From Saccopteryx bilineata (lineage: Eukaryota; Chordata; Mammalia; Chiroptera; Emballonuridae), in assembly GCF_036850765.1 (NCBI RefSeq), contig NC_089496.1:52521613-52585612 (forward strand): a DNA stretch of 64,000 nt, read 5' to 3'. The translations under genes were made by a program, and so were the position numbers. Shown here piece after piece: positions 22,531-35,444 of this stretch. Within the stretch, counting starts at the first letter, position 1; the number at the start of each line of letters is the position of its first letter. The notes under the pieces were generated by a model. That model made no database searches and was not told the DNA's origin. It saw only the letters and a program-made list of their open reading frames with translations.

Positions 22531-22777
22531 CGACCATGATTTCTTTTTCTTTCTTTTTTTTTAACAAGTTTATTTTATTTTATTTTTTTATTTTATTTAT
22601 TCATTTTTAGAGAGGAGAGAGAGATACAGAGAGAGAGAAGGGGGGAGGAGCCAGAAGCATCAACTCCCATATGTGCCTTGACCAGGCAAGCCCAGGGTTT
22701 CGAACAGGCGACCTCAGCATTTCCAGGTTGATGCTTTATCCACTGCGCCACCACAGGTCAGGCCCGACCATGATTTC
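22531..22777 (-). mobile_element. tRNA-derived SINE, family C, antisense
   Basis: Minus-strand reading gives GCCTGACCTGTGGTGGCGCA, then a TCCAGGTCG/GAAATGCTGAGGTCGCC-like region and a B box with TTCGAAACCC, ending in AATAAATAAAATAA-type sequence. It is flanked by the perfect 13-bp duplication CGACCATGATTTC at 22531-22543 and 22765-22777. Confidence 0.93.
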
Positions 22778-23025
22778 ATAGGATTCTCTCCATATCCCTG
22801 CTGCTGACACGTCAGGCCCCATGTCACAGGAGTTCTGGGAAAATCGGTAATCCCTGGTCCCACCTCTCTACGAGGTGCTTAGTGCTGGAAAGAAGACAAA
22901 GGTACCCTCAGAGAGTTCCCAAACAGCCAATGGATTAAACAAGGATAATATAAAAATAATCCTAATCTCTGTAGCATACATTTTAATATCTATGGGCCAC
23001 AATTAATCTATATTATGATCTATTA

Positions 23026-23524
23026 ATCTATATCAGGGGTCCCCAAACTTTTCCACAGGGGGCCAGTTCACTATAAAAAAAAAACCTATGAACAAATCCC
23101 TATGCACACTGCACATACCTTATTTTAAAGTAAAAAAACAAAACGGGAACAAATACAATATTTAAAATAAAGAACAAGTAAATTTAAATCAACAAACTGA
23201 CCAGTATTTCAATGGGAATTATGGGCCTGCTTTTGGCTAATGAGATGGTCAATGTCCGGTTCCATATTTGTCACTGCTAGCCGTAACAAGTGATATGACG
23301 TGCTTCCGGAGCTGTGACGCATGTGTCCTGTGTCACCGAAAGTAGTACTGTATGTGAGCAACGTCTTGCTTTGTGGCGCCCCCACATACAGTACTCCAGG
23401 AGCACAGAATGCGGATGCATCCTCTCACTGACCACCGATGAAAGAGGTGGCTCTTCCGGAAGTGCGGCGGGAGCCGGATAAATGGCTTCAAGGGGCCTGT
23501 AGTTTGGGGACCCCTGATCTATAT
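23026..23524. mobile_element. hAT MITE with CAGGGGTCCCCAAAC ends
   Basis: The element spans 23034-23516 (483 bp). It starts CAGGGGTCCCCAAACTTTTC and ends with the reverse complement TTTGGGGACCCCTG. It is flanked by the perfect 8-bp duplication ATCTATAT (23026-23033, 23517-23524). No transposase remains. Compared with the relatives at 52506-52833 and 59458-59792 it keeps about 150 bp more interior (about 23230-23410), so it is a longer deletion derivative of the same parent. Confidence 0.95.
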
Positions 23525-24239
23525 GCCACAACGCTGGGGAAGGTCAATGTTGAAAGCATCAGAAAGGGTTTGAGAGGAGCTGAGATTTAAGAGGAACTGC
23601 ATAGGATCAGGCTTCAACAGGGCCATCAGGTACCGAAGGTGGAAATTTGGGTCCGTGGAAAAGCGTGAAGGAAGGAACAGAAGGGAGAAAGTGCAGAGTG
23701 GCCCTGAGGAAATCAGCCATGACAGAAAGACCCTCAGAGAAATATCTTCAGTAAAACATTAAACTCACAAGGGCAATCAGAACCCAGGCCGAGAGCCTAC
23801 AAGGAGAAGCTTGCGCCCGGTACAGCCCCCGGGACGTCTCGGAGGACTTTTCTCAGAGCAGCAAGACAACGGAAGCTGTAACTGCACGCCTAAAACTGAT
23901 GACTATGTCTCACGGAGCCCAGAGCAGAGACAGAGGAGACAAAGAATCCAGTGGAGGAGGGACAGGTCAACCAGGACGGTGATGTCATTAGAAACGGGGG
24001 GGGGGGGGGGGGGGGCAGACACGCAAGGGGCGTGGTCACAGGCACGTGACTTTGGGGACCGGTCGGAAGGTAGAAAGCCAAGGGGAGAGGGGAAACGGAG
24101 ACGCGCCCCAGGCTCTGAGCCCGGCTTCTGGAAAGTACACCAGCAGCAGGAGGAAGAGGAGATAGGAAACCTGAACTGACACATCAGTTTCTGATACATT
24201 GATATGAAGGAGCTTTCACTAAGTGCTGGGAAAGTCCGG
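23525..24239. other. Anonymous sequence with a G20 homopolymer
   Basis: A run of 20 G lies at about 23996-24015. Frames of 122 (plus) and 167 (minus) codons pass through it but show nothing recognisable. Confidence 0.45.
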
Positions 24240-24880
24240 CGTGCAACTTGAAATTTAAAAACGAGGTTGGGACCAGTCAGTCTTCCGTTAAGAGAATCAT
24301 GTGCATGGAAGGAAAAGGTGGAAGGTGGAGAAATGAGTGACAACCCCTCGAGACGAAGACTGCAGGGACATTGTAGAGCCAGCAGCCACGGCCACTGCGG
24401 CCACACACACGCAAGTTCCCACTAGATTCAGGCAGACGGTAAAGAAACAGTGGAGCCAAAAATGGAGGGCCATTCCTTTATTCAAGTCCGGTACCAGCCG
24501 ATGAGCAACACACACAGGGAAAACACTTCCCTTTCACCCGGGGCTCCCAAAGCCCTGACACATTCTCCGGTTCCACAACCAGGAGAATCTTCTCCGGTTC
24601 CTCCTAGAAGCTAAAGCCCCCACCAGTCTCAGTGGAGCTCGCAAAGCCCCTCAGCTCTGGTTCCCCATCTGCCAACATGGCTTCTTACTCGGCCAAAGAG
24701 GCTTCTCTCTCTTTCCCTGCCATCCTGGCTTTCTTTCTCCTTCTCCTCCTTCCTCTCCTTCTTTTTTAAAACCTTTCTGGCATGAAAACCTCTCCTCTGG
24801 CAACATTAGCATAACAGTGGCCCTTCCCAAGCAGGAAGGTAATTAGCCATTTCACAGACCCTCATATATTGATACCTGGA
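24240..24880 (-). mobile_element. LTR-like retroviral remnant, copy 2, antisense
   Basis: The minus strand aligns with 8835-9260. It shares GCTTTGGGAGCCC, AAAGGGAAGTGTTTTCCC and the TTGGCTCCA block, and has a clean AATAAAGGAATGGCC polyadenylation-like signal near 24465-24482. A CT-rich and GGAGAAGG-rich part lies upstream on that strand. No viral gene is visible, so it is best read as a solo LTR or LTR plus leader. The right edge is near 24880. Confidence 0.5.
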
Positions 24881-25286
24881 GCTGCCTGGTGCCATTTTCT
24901 AACACTAAAAGCGAGCAAACTCAAAAAATACAAATTTTACAAACTCATTTGCCCAACAGCCGTCCAGTCAGGAGAGCCAATAACAGAGCTTGGGCCGGAC
25001 ATCCATTCAGGAGCGGGGAGGGATGGACAGCAAACAAGGATGGAAGGATGACCACAGGGACAAGGAGAAGGAAAAGGGTGAAGAGACGCCATGTTCTCAG
25101 GTACATGGGACTCAATATCAAAAGCATTCTAATCTTAAGGAAATAAAAATAAATAGTGGTCAACGAATAAAAAACTTAAAAAGAAACTAATGAAAACCAG
25201 AGTGACCAAACATCACATCCACACATGGGAGAGAAGCGTCTGCTTGTTTCCCTGAGCATGGCATATACTTGAATTTTGGAAGAATA
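24881..25286. other. Anonymous sequence
   Basis: I can support no gene or repeat call. Confidence 0.35.
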
Positions 25287-25746
25287 CTACGATAAGCTTT
25301 TTTTCTTTCTCTCTCTCTCTCTCTCTCTTTTTTTTTTTTTTTTTTTTTTCATTTTTCCGAAGCCGGAAACGGGGAGGCAGTCAGACAGACTCCCGCATGC
25401 CCCCGACCGGGATCCACCTGGCACGCCTACCAGGGGGTGACACTCTGCCCACCAGGGGGCGATGCTCTGGCCATCTGGGGCGTCGCTCTGTTGCATCCAT
25501 AGCCATTCTAGCACCTGAGGCAGAGGCCACAGAGCCATCCCAGCACCTGGGCCATCTTTGCTCCAATGGAGCCTCAGCTGCGGGAGGGGAAGAGAGAGAC
25601 AGAGAGGAAGGAGAGGGGGAGGGGTGGAGAAGCAAATGGGCGCCTCTCCTGTGTGCACTGGCCGGGAATCGAACCCGGGACTCCTGCACGCCAGGCCGAC
25701 GCTCTACTGCTGAGCCAACCGTCCAGGGCTCTACGATAAGCTTTTT
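25287..25746 (-). mobile_element. tRNA-derived SINE, family A, antisense
   Basis: The SINE lies at 25303-25730, with its tRNA-like head at the right end and a T/CT-rich tail complement at 25303-25350. It is flanked by the perfect 16-bp duplication CTACGATAAGCTTTTT (25287-25302, 25731-25746). On the plus strand CCACCAGGGGGCGA (25449-25462) is a CTCF-like core. A related second copy, CTACCAGGGGGTGA (25427-25440), lies just upstream through a 22-bp tandem duplication. Confidence 0.95.
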
Positions 25747-28675
25747 ATGAATTATTTTCTCCTTCTTTTCGGGAGTCATCAGCAATCCACAGGGCTGGAG
25801 GTGAGAAGAGGCAGGCCCGGAATCACACAGTGTGCCTGTTTTATTTTTGTGTCTTCAGGAGAAGGCAGTGAAAAAGAATTAGAATAGTTTCCAACATGAG
25901 AGAGGAACGATAAAGAAAAAGGAATTGGGCATCAGGCTGGGTAGACAAGAGGAGGACAGCCCGTCGATGTGAATGGAAGTTTTCTCCTGAACACCACAAA
26001 GCCGCAGCTCCCGGGAAGCCTCGGTCACTGGGGAGATCTGAAGCTCCTTCCTCCACTGAGGCCTCATGGAAACCGGGTGAGCACTCAGGGAGACGTGAGT
26101 TTCTGGATCACCTGAGGCTCATATCTAAAACCGCAGGACAGAAGGAAAAATTTAAGAAGAGGCAAACACTCCGTAGACCAATTACCTATACTTCCCTACA
26201 GGATTAGCCAGTATTTTGAGATAACTTTTCTGACAGTCTTGCAAATATCAGCAGTCTTTTGACTTTGATAAGAGGGTAAAACTTGTAATTAGCATTTACA
26301 GTCTTTTTGAAACGCTCTCCTGTGATATTTTACCCTGCCCCGGAGGACAGCGTTATGATGGCGTGGTCTCCGAAGTATGATTCGAATCTACTTAGGAAGA
26401 ATTACACGGAGCTGGAAGGGCTTATTATTTACCACACACGCACACACAAAAAACAAGCGTGGACAGCTATCTGTGAAGATATTCGAACACAAAACGGAGC
26501 AATGACAACATGCCATTTTAGAGACAAAAAGAAAAAGGATAATAAATAGTCCATTTTACAGAAACGAACAGAAACACTTATAAAAGTATCAGAACCTTGA
26601 GCAGTCCCTATTCGCCAACATTGTGGAACTGGACGGACATCACAATGTTGCCCGTAGAAGCGCCACGTAGAGTCTATACCAAATAAGCTTGTGTCAACCT
26701 GTACATTTTCTTGCTTATATGTCACAAATCATGATCAAGCCATGTGTAAGCATTAACATACCTCACCAGTTCCTTGAGGCCAAGGACTGTGTTGTGGCTC
26801 CTTTTACCGACACATCTGCGATGATTAAGGACGTTAGGAATAGTTAACTCATTGGATAGCTCTTAGAGAATACTGAACCTTCCATACTGTCTTAATGGGG
26901 GGGGGGCAGCTAGTGTATTATTCAAAATACCCATTGCTTGAAATGAGTGTATTTGATCCAGGATGAGATGAACCTACCCTTTCCATCCATCCTGCTTCCT
27001 GCATCAGTTGTAGGAGTCCCGTCGGGGAGAGTCTTCTGTTAAAAGCGTAGCTTCTGTCCTGTTGATTCAGTATTTATAGAGAATGAACCCCAGGCGGCTG
27101 AATCAAACAACTGCCCCTGGGGAGAGGACGAGCCCTGAGTTGAGGAAAAGTGGCTTTTGTCAAAGTGGCTTCCTGTGACCAAGCCAAGTAGAGACCTCTG
27201 AAGGAGAGAGGAAAAGCCCGAGCCAGAAGGGCTGCTCAACCCTGAGAGACCTCGGTGAATCTTGGCAACGGCTGAAATCCACAGGCAGGAAAGGTCCGGT
27301 GGTCCATGTGGAGCAATGGGGCGACTGTGGGCCACTCCTGCCCTAGGCCGCATTAAAGCCCTCTAGACCTTGCTTAGTCCTGTGCACATTGTTATGTCAA
27401 AGGTTAGTGCACTTTTTCTAATCCCACAGATTCCCGTTTATGCTTACAGCATCTGTGGTGCTTAATATGTTGCTTGTTATAGTCTAGGCACTCATTATTC
27501 CCTAACTGTTGACCAGTTGACCAATGATCAAAATCTGCTGAAGTGTCCATCAATCTCAGCCTACATACCCCCCTCAGTGCACAGCATGACTCTAGAAGAA
27601 TGACTGTTACCCCTGCCATCATGGAAGCTCTGTCTGCTTCTGCTTATTACCACTCCAATCTGTCCTGAACGTTAGGGTTCTGTCCAGCTTCCTAAACATC
27701 ATCATATCTATCCAGACAGAATCACACACCTGTCCTCCTCTCTGCCATCTTTATTTCACTTCAGAGGCGCTGTGTCTCTAATTACACTTTTAAAACAAGG
27801 TACCTCGTAACAATGTCAAAGTTTCAGTACAGTGTAAGTCCTGTTACAATTTTCCACTTGTGTGCCAAGTTTCTCAGAGAAATAAAAGAAGCAGTACAGA
27901 TTTGCTTTTGCCTCTGTGAAGGGCCGCACAGCTGTGCCCTTTCCCTGCAGGCGTCAGGTGTGAAAGTCTCTAGAAGGTTTTGAAATAACGAGAGAACGCC
28001 AGCGAGGGCTCTAAGGAGTCGAGTCAACTGCTTGAGGCGGTTCTATTAATATTCATCCCTGCCCCAGACGCCTCTGTTCTATCGGATGGCCTTCTAGCAT
28101 CTGAAGGCAAGCTTCCCCGGGAAAGTAAAGTCGTAAGGGCGATCCCTCCATCAGGGGGGTTGGCACTCCGGGACACGTGGACTCAGAGTCGCAGTTCTGT
28201 TAGAACGGAGGGAAGGCAATCTGGCCAGGATCTAATGTCGTCGGCTCACTGATTTTTCCATGAGTGATTTTCTACCTTATTGTTTCCTAATGCTCCACGG
28301 GGTCACGTTGTCAGAATCCCATGAAATGGAGTGGGAAGATTTCTACCTGTTTATTTGTTGACTGGTTCTATCAGCCTCTCTCACTAATAGGCTCTCTCCA
28401 ACTACAGCTGGCTGCATCGGATAATATAATCAGCAGCATGGTCCTGTCGGAAAACTGCAGAATAGAGCAGGTGACGTTCTCTGCCTCCCTGTCCGGCGGG
28501 GGAGCATTGACAAATGCGAGGCTGGCTTGTTTGGATTTTGCAACAAGGACCTGAAAATGGTGTGTTTCTTTGTTTGTTTTTTGAAAAAACCATTTAGGAG
28601 GAATATAAAGTTATGCTATTCTGGGATAAACGAATGTGATTTTAAACAGTTGTGTCTGCATAAGGAAAATGAAAC
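25747..28675. other. Anonymous sequence, about 2.9 kb
   Basis: I see no gene. A LINE-2-like phrase (CCTTGAGGCCAAGGACTGTG) occurs near 26773 but is isolated. An 80-codon plus frame at 26307-26549 has no recognisable domain. Confidence 0.4.
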
Positions 28676-28694
28676 AATATATATATATATATAT
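28676..28694. repeat. Short (AT)n microsatellite
   Basis: About nine AT units. Confidence 0.9.
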
Positions 28695-31161
28695 GGGAAA
28701 AGATTCAAAAGCTTTCTGTTTCATCTTGTGCTAAACAGATAACTTACAAGTTAACATTTCGTCATAAGCCAACACCAATATGGAAACCAGCTTGAAAAAC
28801 CACCATCTTTTATTCTTGAATCACATCAACCTGTTCACAGCTTCTTGAGAAATATTTACTTAAATCTGCAAGGGGTTTGGAGGGAGGCATTTTTAACTGT
28901 CTGACCAGAAACCACGTGAGAAAGTAAAGATAGCCCCTGGTTCAATGCAAAATATTTTGAAGCGCTCTTTAAAGGTCATTAAGTGTTGTTTATAGGGTAA
29001 GATTTCAAAGCTTTCACAGAGAGAAAGGATTTTAGCATGTGACCATCAAGTTTCATTATCCCTAAGCTAAGCTAAGCAGAGGGTAAAGAGCTAAGCAAAC
29101 AGCTCAGATGATTTGTTTATGGTTCTTTCTGAGTGATGGACCAGTTCCCATAGAGACGGTTAAATTCTGACCACTCAGGTTGTTTGGGAAAGCAGTGAGA
29201 ACATTTCAATTCCAAACCACTATTCCCAGGTAGCAGGGCATTAAACTGACAATGTGATCTTAGGGAGATGCATGAGAGGTATTGTTTTTAGAAGGCTAGA
29301 AATCAATGCAGCGATCTGTTAAGCAGGTCCTAGTCTTTGGTAAATTGGTGTCCCACACAACACTTAGATGCAAGCAGGAAGAAGAAAAAGGTTAACTTTT
29401 ACTTTCTGTTAATCAGATTTATATCTGTGTGTCCCTTAAATCTCTCTCTGTCTTTTTTTTTTTTTTTCTGTGACTGAAAGAGAGGGCTTCGCAGAGTAAC
29501 CGAAAGCAGGTACAAATCATTTGTCAAGGGACTGATGAAGGTTATTGCAAGTTATTAGCAAGAATTCTTGACAGAAGAATAATATTGTATTGATCTGTGT
29601 TCCTGAAACTATGTTCCAATGTACCCTGGGCATGAAAGGCATTCGGTCTTATTCCTACACTTAATTTTGAAATATCAGGGTTTGTCTTTTTTTAAAATAA
29701 GTATATTAGCACGTTTAAAATTTTTACTGGTCAAATTAATACATATCTATATATATATATATCCATATATATAATGTATCCATATATAAAAAGGAAAATA
29801 ATGGTAAAATGCTTTATAGAATCATTATTGTCTAACATCTTAATCCTAGAGGCTCTTATAGAAGTCCAAGCATTTGACCTTTCCTCGAGCTAAGCAGCAG
29901 CATTTCATTTAGAAATGTGCTTGGAATTGGAAGAAGTAGTTGCCTGGAAAATCTGAAGGTAATGTGTGAGAAATATATTCAGGCCTAAATGCATTCTATT
30001 CTTTTATGAAACTCTACTGTTGAAAGGTAATACCAGGGTCAAGGAATGTTCTAATATCTAACCAGAGCGTCCAAGTGCAGAATGTACCTAAAATGTGGTC
30101 CTAGAAGGTGAGAAGTCATATTTCCGGAGAGTCTGATGTGACCCTCACTTTCTCAGGCATTATTGTCGTGAGATAGTATCCCTACATGGATCTTGAGAGC
30201 TTAGAATCTGAAGCTGATGATGAATCAACATTTGTGATCTCCTGATTTATTTAGAGAAGTGAAATAAATGTATAACTTATGGGAGTGTTTATAACTTTTC
30301 TCATTCTCAACCAATTCTTATTAACCTTTGTCAAAATAGTGACTATGGAAACCAACAGTTACTCACCTCTCCCTCCTCTCTTTTCCTTTCTCCTCTTCTT
30401 GTTAGTATGTCGTTTTTGTTGTTGTTGGTATGCCCATATTTATTGTCTTTACTAATATGACTACGCATATATGGTCCACAGGTGGTCCTCATGTGGGCAC
30501 CATGGTTATATTTCCTTTATATGTAAGTTTTATATGCCTTGGAGAGAAGAACTTCCCCTGTATTTTCCATTTGCTTGTATTCCTTCAAATCTGTTGCATA
30601 GTTCTGTCATCAAACTTTCAGCCTATCAGTTCCTTTTCTTTCCTTCTGTCCTTGTGTTCCTAACTGACCTAATTGTCTACCAAAACTGTTTCTATAAAAC
30701 TATGCCCCTTGGAATGCCTACTTCTCTCTCTTGTGTTGGATCTCTTGTTTCCTGGGCCCCATCTTTTACTGTACTTTTGTTTTCTTCCTCATTCTGATGG
30801 AGCATAACCTCCAGTGGCTTCCTCAGAAGGAGTACAGAGACATATAACACTTTTTGAGGCTTTTGTATTAATAAAATATCTTGCTATTACCTTCACACTT
30901 GAGTGATACTTAAGCTGGGTATAAAAATGTGGATGAAAACCATTTCACTTAGAACATAGAAGGCATTATTCTATTCTCTCCTAGTATTCAATACTACTTT
31001 TGAGAAGTCTAATGCCATTATGTTTCCTAGTTTTTGTTCTTGGTTAGTTACTTTTCTTCCTGAAATTTGTGAGCTCTTCTCTCTACCCCTGGTGTTTATC
31101 TCTGGTATTCTCATATGCCTTCAGATAGATCTTTATGCTGAGACTTTTAGGATATATAATT
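28695..31161. other. Anonymous AT-rich sequence; possible old LINE remnant near 30800-31160
   Basis: Most of this stretch shows nothing. From about 30800 phrases such as AAGCTGGGTATAAAAATGTG and GAGAAGTCTAATGCCATT resemble old mammalian L1-associated interspersed sequence. I could not establish this, so no mobile-element call is made. Confidence 0.35.
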
Positions 31162-31560
31162 ATATCAGTTAGTTTCTTTTTCTTTTTTTGTATTTTTTTG
31201 AAGTTGGAAATGGGGAGGCAGTCAGACTCCTGCATGCGCCCAACCAGGATCCACCCGGCATGCCCACCAGAGGGCGATGCTCTGCCCATCTGGGGCATTG
31301 CTCTATTGCGACCAGAGCCATTCTAGCACCTGAGGCAGAGGCCATGGAGCCATCCTCAGCACCTGGGCCAATTTTGCTCCGATGGAGCCTTGGCTGTGGG
31401 AGGGGAAGAGAGAGACAGAGAGGAAGGAAAGGGGGAGGGGTGGAGAAGCAGATGGGTGCTTCTCCTGTGTGCCCTGGCCAGGAATTGAACCTGGGACTCC
31501 TGCATGCCAGGCTGACGCTCTACCACTGAGCCAACCAGCCAGGGCCATATCAGTTAGTTT
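31162..31560 (-). mobile_element. tRNA-derived SINE, family A, antisense
   Basis: The SINE lies at 31176-31546, with the tRNA head at the right (minus-strand GGCCCTGGCTGGTTGGCTCA) and the tail complement at the left. It is flanked by the perfect 14-bp duplication ATATCAGTTAGTTT (31162-31175, 31547-31560). It carries CCACCAGAGGGCGA at 31264-31277, the best match to the CTCF core consensus among the SINE copies here. Confidence 0.95.
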
Positions 31561-34291
31561 TTGAAATCTTTTGGGGGTGTTATTTTTGTATCATGCCTCA
31601 TCTATTTTCTTAGTTTTCTCTTTATAGACTTACCATTGGATAATTTTTTGATCCTCCAAATGTATTTTATAAGTATCATTTTATTTCTCTTCTATTTTTA
31701 TCTAAAATTTTTTATTAAAAGTGCTGATATTTTCCATTAGAAAAACTTGAAGGATAAATAAAAATACACTTAAAATTGTTACATATTATCAGGATGGGAA
31801 TAGGGTTTATGGGAAGACAAAACCTTATATTGTCATGTTTGTATCCTTCTAATGTTTTGACATTTGAATAATATAAAATATTATACATAAAAATAACTGA
31901 AGTATATTTAAAACACAAAATACAATAACAAGCATTTTTTTGCTACATTAAAAAAACACTATAAATGTTACCTATTATTTTATCAGTCAAAGATCTGTCA
32001 GAAACCTCATTAGATATTTCAAGTAGGAACCTATTTAATTCAAGCAAATGGGTTCCTATAATTAAGGACTGTGAAACACAGATTAGATAAAGCCACCCCT
32101 AGCTCTCAGGAAATAAGGAAGACATGAAACTCACAGCAAAACATAATTGATGTCTGCAACACTGAAGCAATCTTCATAAGAGGATGCTCAAAAGCCCTAG
32201 GCAAAACTGCACACCGGTGCCTGTTAACAGCACACGCAGGCTTTCAGTCCTCAGGTAGCCCTGACAGCTATAGTTGTTCTTCTGCTTTCCGAATCTGAAT
32301 CGTGAAAGTAATTCTCCTTGGCATCAAACCTGCTGGCAAAGATTTTTGAGGAATGAGGTTCCCTAGCTTCCGGCTCCCCTGTGACAGCAGAAAGCCCGAA
32401 GGGGATAGATAGTGTTGCCAAAAGGCAATCCGACACTGTGAGGATCGTGACCGCTTTTCAACAGTCCTGCTTTCCCTTTGAAATGTTATTTTGCTCCCTC
32501 TATTGTCTCTGTTTTCTATCTGTTCTTTTATTTTTCCCCCCTCTCTGTTTAGAGCTCTCTTTCGTGTTTGTGTTGTTCTTTGATTATCTCTTCAAATGCC
32601 TGCTCACCCTTTCTTAGTGAACCAGGGCAAGCCTCCAGAAGCTCTGTGTACGGATGGGGCTTGTTTCCAGGTGGATGGAGATTAGTTCCAGATGGTCTGT
32701 CAGTGTATGCGTTTCGGCAGCCAGATCGGTTTTAGGCTGGGAACTACCCAATGCCAGCATCTTCTTCGAAGTTAGTTCTGCTTCCCTGCAGGTAGGTCCT
32801 CCGGCTTTCTCAAGGGCGTGGCTGGTCTAGAGGACAGTAAGGCTGTCACTAGGGATGCTGGGATCGGCGCCTCACCATTGACGATGTAGATATTAATGCA
32901 GTTTCATTTTCAGTAAGGGGCCTCTCTCCTGCCCTCCTCTCTGCCAGATGTCCTGAGTTTGGAGGCTGTTCGCAGAGCCAGCTTTCTGGGCATACCATCT
33001 GCAGAGTGGCACAGGGCACTTAGGAGGGCCCTGTCCTTTGTTTCAGCTCTCTACTAGCCGTCTTGAAATTCTTACGTTTTGAACAAAGGGTCCGGCAGGT
33101 AGATGCCCTTGGCTTAGTCTCAATGGGGGCAGAGCCTGTCTCCTGACTTCCGCAGGGGAGTAAAGATGGGGCATTGCCCACCTTGCTCTGGAGATAGGAG
33201 AGAAGGAGGCAGAACGGAGAGCAGGATTCTAACCACCCCTTACATAGGCTTTCACAGGCAAAACCCCAGCGCAGATCCCCAAGTGTGTGGGGGTAGCCCC
33301 AAGTTCAAGTCCGATTGAGCCTTCATGGGGAACCCCCCTCCACAGACACGGAGCCCACAGACACAGAGTCAGACTTCCTGTTTGCTGAGTCACTTGATCA
33401 CTCATTGGCTTGCCCATCTGGTGGTTCGGGAAGACTGATGTTTCCAAGTTTTACTGAAGATCAACTTGGCATTTGTTTTTCTTTTTGCCTTCTTTATTAC
33501 TGTGAGGGTCATTTCAGAAAGCAGATGGCTCAGAAATGTCTTATTGCTGTCACCTTGGCACCAGACGCCACATATTTTTACAGTAGTATCTAGAAACAGA
33601 AATTCTAAGTGCCTTCCTCAAGATGATCAGAAGACTGAAACATATGGTTTTGGAACATGTAACCAAAAGATGAGGTCAATGATCTTTTCCAGTGTTTCAG
33701 CTGAATATGTTATCAGTACTGTTTTCTCAGCATCAGTGTTTATCAAAGTTAAATAGCGAACACACTGTTGACAAAGAGAAGCGCCCCCCTCCCCCAGTCT
33801 GAGGGGTTTCTGCTACCCTGTGCAGTTAGTCATTCGCCTGTTTCCAAACGAAGAGCTTTAGCTGTTTGTGGCATATATATTTGGTTTTGATACTTAGAGC
33901 CTACTTTATTAAAACGTGACTTAAAATACTTATGATATACAAAAGCAGTAATTTTTAAAAATATTAAATTGTGTTCGTCAAAAGACAGTGGAAGATTTAA
34001 GAACTATGAGAACTTAAAGATCTCCAGTGACTGATGACATTAAGATCTGCCTTTCCTGGGAAGCAGGGCAAAGAGAGACAGTCAGTGACATAGTTCTAAT
34101 CAGTGTCCATTACTGCAGGTGACTTGCTTTATATGCAAGCAGCTCCACTCTGCTAGTTCCCGGTACGTACCCCTCAGCCCCGCAGTGGGAAGGACTCTCC
34201 ATTTCCCCCGATGGAAAGTCACTGGAGGACACATCCCTCACTGGCTCTCCGCTCCTTCAGTCTCTGAGCCACAGGCATGGCCTGTGATGTA
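31561..34291. other. Anonymous sequence, about 2.7 kb
   Basis: It is AT-rich to about 32240 and more balanced after that. A GC-richer stretch near 32640-33450 carries short frames with no recognisable domain. I identify no repeat. Confidence 0.4.
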
Positions 34292-34705
34292 AGATGCTTG
34301 TTTCTGGCCCTGGCCGGTTGGCTCAGTGGTAGAGCATCGGCCTGGCGTGCGGAAGTCCCGGGTTCGATTCCCAGCCAGGGCACACAGGAGAAGTGCCCAT
34401 CTGCTTCTCCACCCCTCCCTCTCTCCTTCCTCTCTGTCTCTCTCTTCCCCTCCTGCAGTCAAGGCTCCATTGGAACAAAGATGGCCCGGGAGCTGGGGAT
34501 GGCTCTGTGGCCTCTGCCTCGGGCGCTAGAGTGGCTCTGGTCACAACAGAGCGATGCCCCGGATGGGCAGAGCATCGCTCCCTGGTGGGCATGCCCGGTG
34601 GATCCCGGTCAGGCGCATGCAGGAGTCTGTCTGACTGCCTCCCCATTTCCAGCTTCAGAAAAATACAAAAAAATACAAAAAAAAAAAAAATAGATGCTTA
34701 TTTCT
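34292..34705 (+). mobile_element. tRNA-derived SINE, family A
   Basis: The SINE lies at 34306-34691 and starts GGCCCTGGCCGGTTGGCTCA. It has intact A and B boxes (GGTTCGATTCCC) and ends in an A-rich tail with repeated AAAATAC. It is flanked by AGATGCTTGTTTCT (34292-34305) and AGATGCTTATTTCT (34692-34705), 13 of 14 identical. Its CTCF-like motif (34575-34588, minus) has one core mismatch, A for G. Confidence 0.95.
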
Positions 34706-35444
34706 AGTACACTGCAGTCCAAACTTTGAGTTTTTTCCTTTTCTTCTGCGTATGTCTATATCGAATTAGTTCAGATTTTTAGTGTACCAGGAATCTTTCT
34801 CTGTTATTTGCACATCATTAACCCATGCAATCCCACCTGTTTGGCTACTTGGTTATGTGTAATATCGCCACGAGCGCTCTATCCAAACAGAGTCGAGCAC
34901 CGTGAGAATAATCATCATTTTAACAAAGAGTTCCTAGGGTGGCCTCTTCTAACTGATCCTCCAGCCTCCCACGCCACCTGAATCCTGCATCCAATGTTCC
35001 CTTGCTTCCCTTTACTTAACTTACTACAAATATACGTGTTTATAAATAAGCGAGGCAGAGGTTGTAGGCGTCTCTGTGTGTCTGGGTGTGTATCAGTTGT
35101 TTTAATTAATGAAAAGTTATGCTATACTCCAGTTAAGGCACTTACAATTTCTGCTGAGTGGTATATGTCTAAGGTGCATTCGTGGTGTTGCATGTTTCTC
35201 TCATTCAGGAAGTATTTATTGTGTATGCTCCCGTAAGGACTAGATATGCTGTAGCCAACCAAACCGCTCTTTTCTGTCATTTCAGAACCCACCTATGAGA
35301 CCAATACCATCATGCCTCCCATGATCTCTTCCTCTATACCAATGGAAAACTGTCCTACACTAACCTGGTAGTGTCCTCATGAACAGGAGCCCAAAGAGGG
35401 GCAGCGGGATTTCGGGTCACGGCACCAGGTAAAAATAGGTGTTC
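34706..35444. other. Anonymous sequence
   Basis: I see nothing supportable between the two family-A SINEs. Confidence 0.4.

Noticed and set aside
26760..26840. LINE-2 3' end
   Set aside because: Only one short phrase (CCTTGAGGCCAAGGACTGTG) matches, and there is no continuation on either side.
30800..31160. Ancient L1-related sequence
   Set aside because: Individual phrases look familiar, but I could not line up enough of an element to support a call.
34306..34380. Possible tRNA genes at the heads of SINEs (also 35458, 50181 and 61485)
   Set aside because: A and B boxes are present, but each is followed by a SINE body and tail and is flanked by target-site duplications. The acceptor stems do not pair properly.
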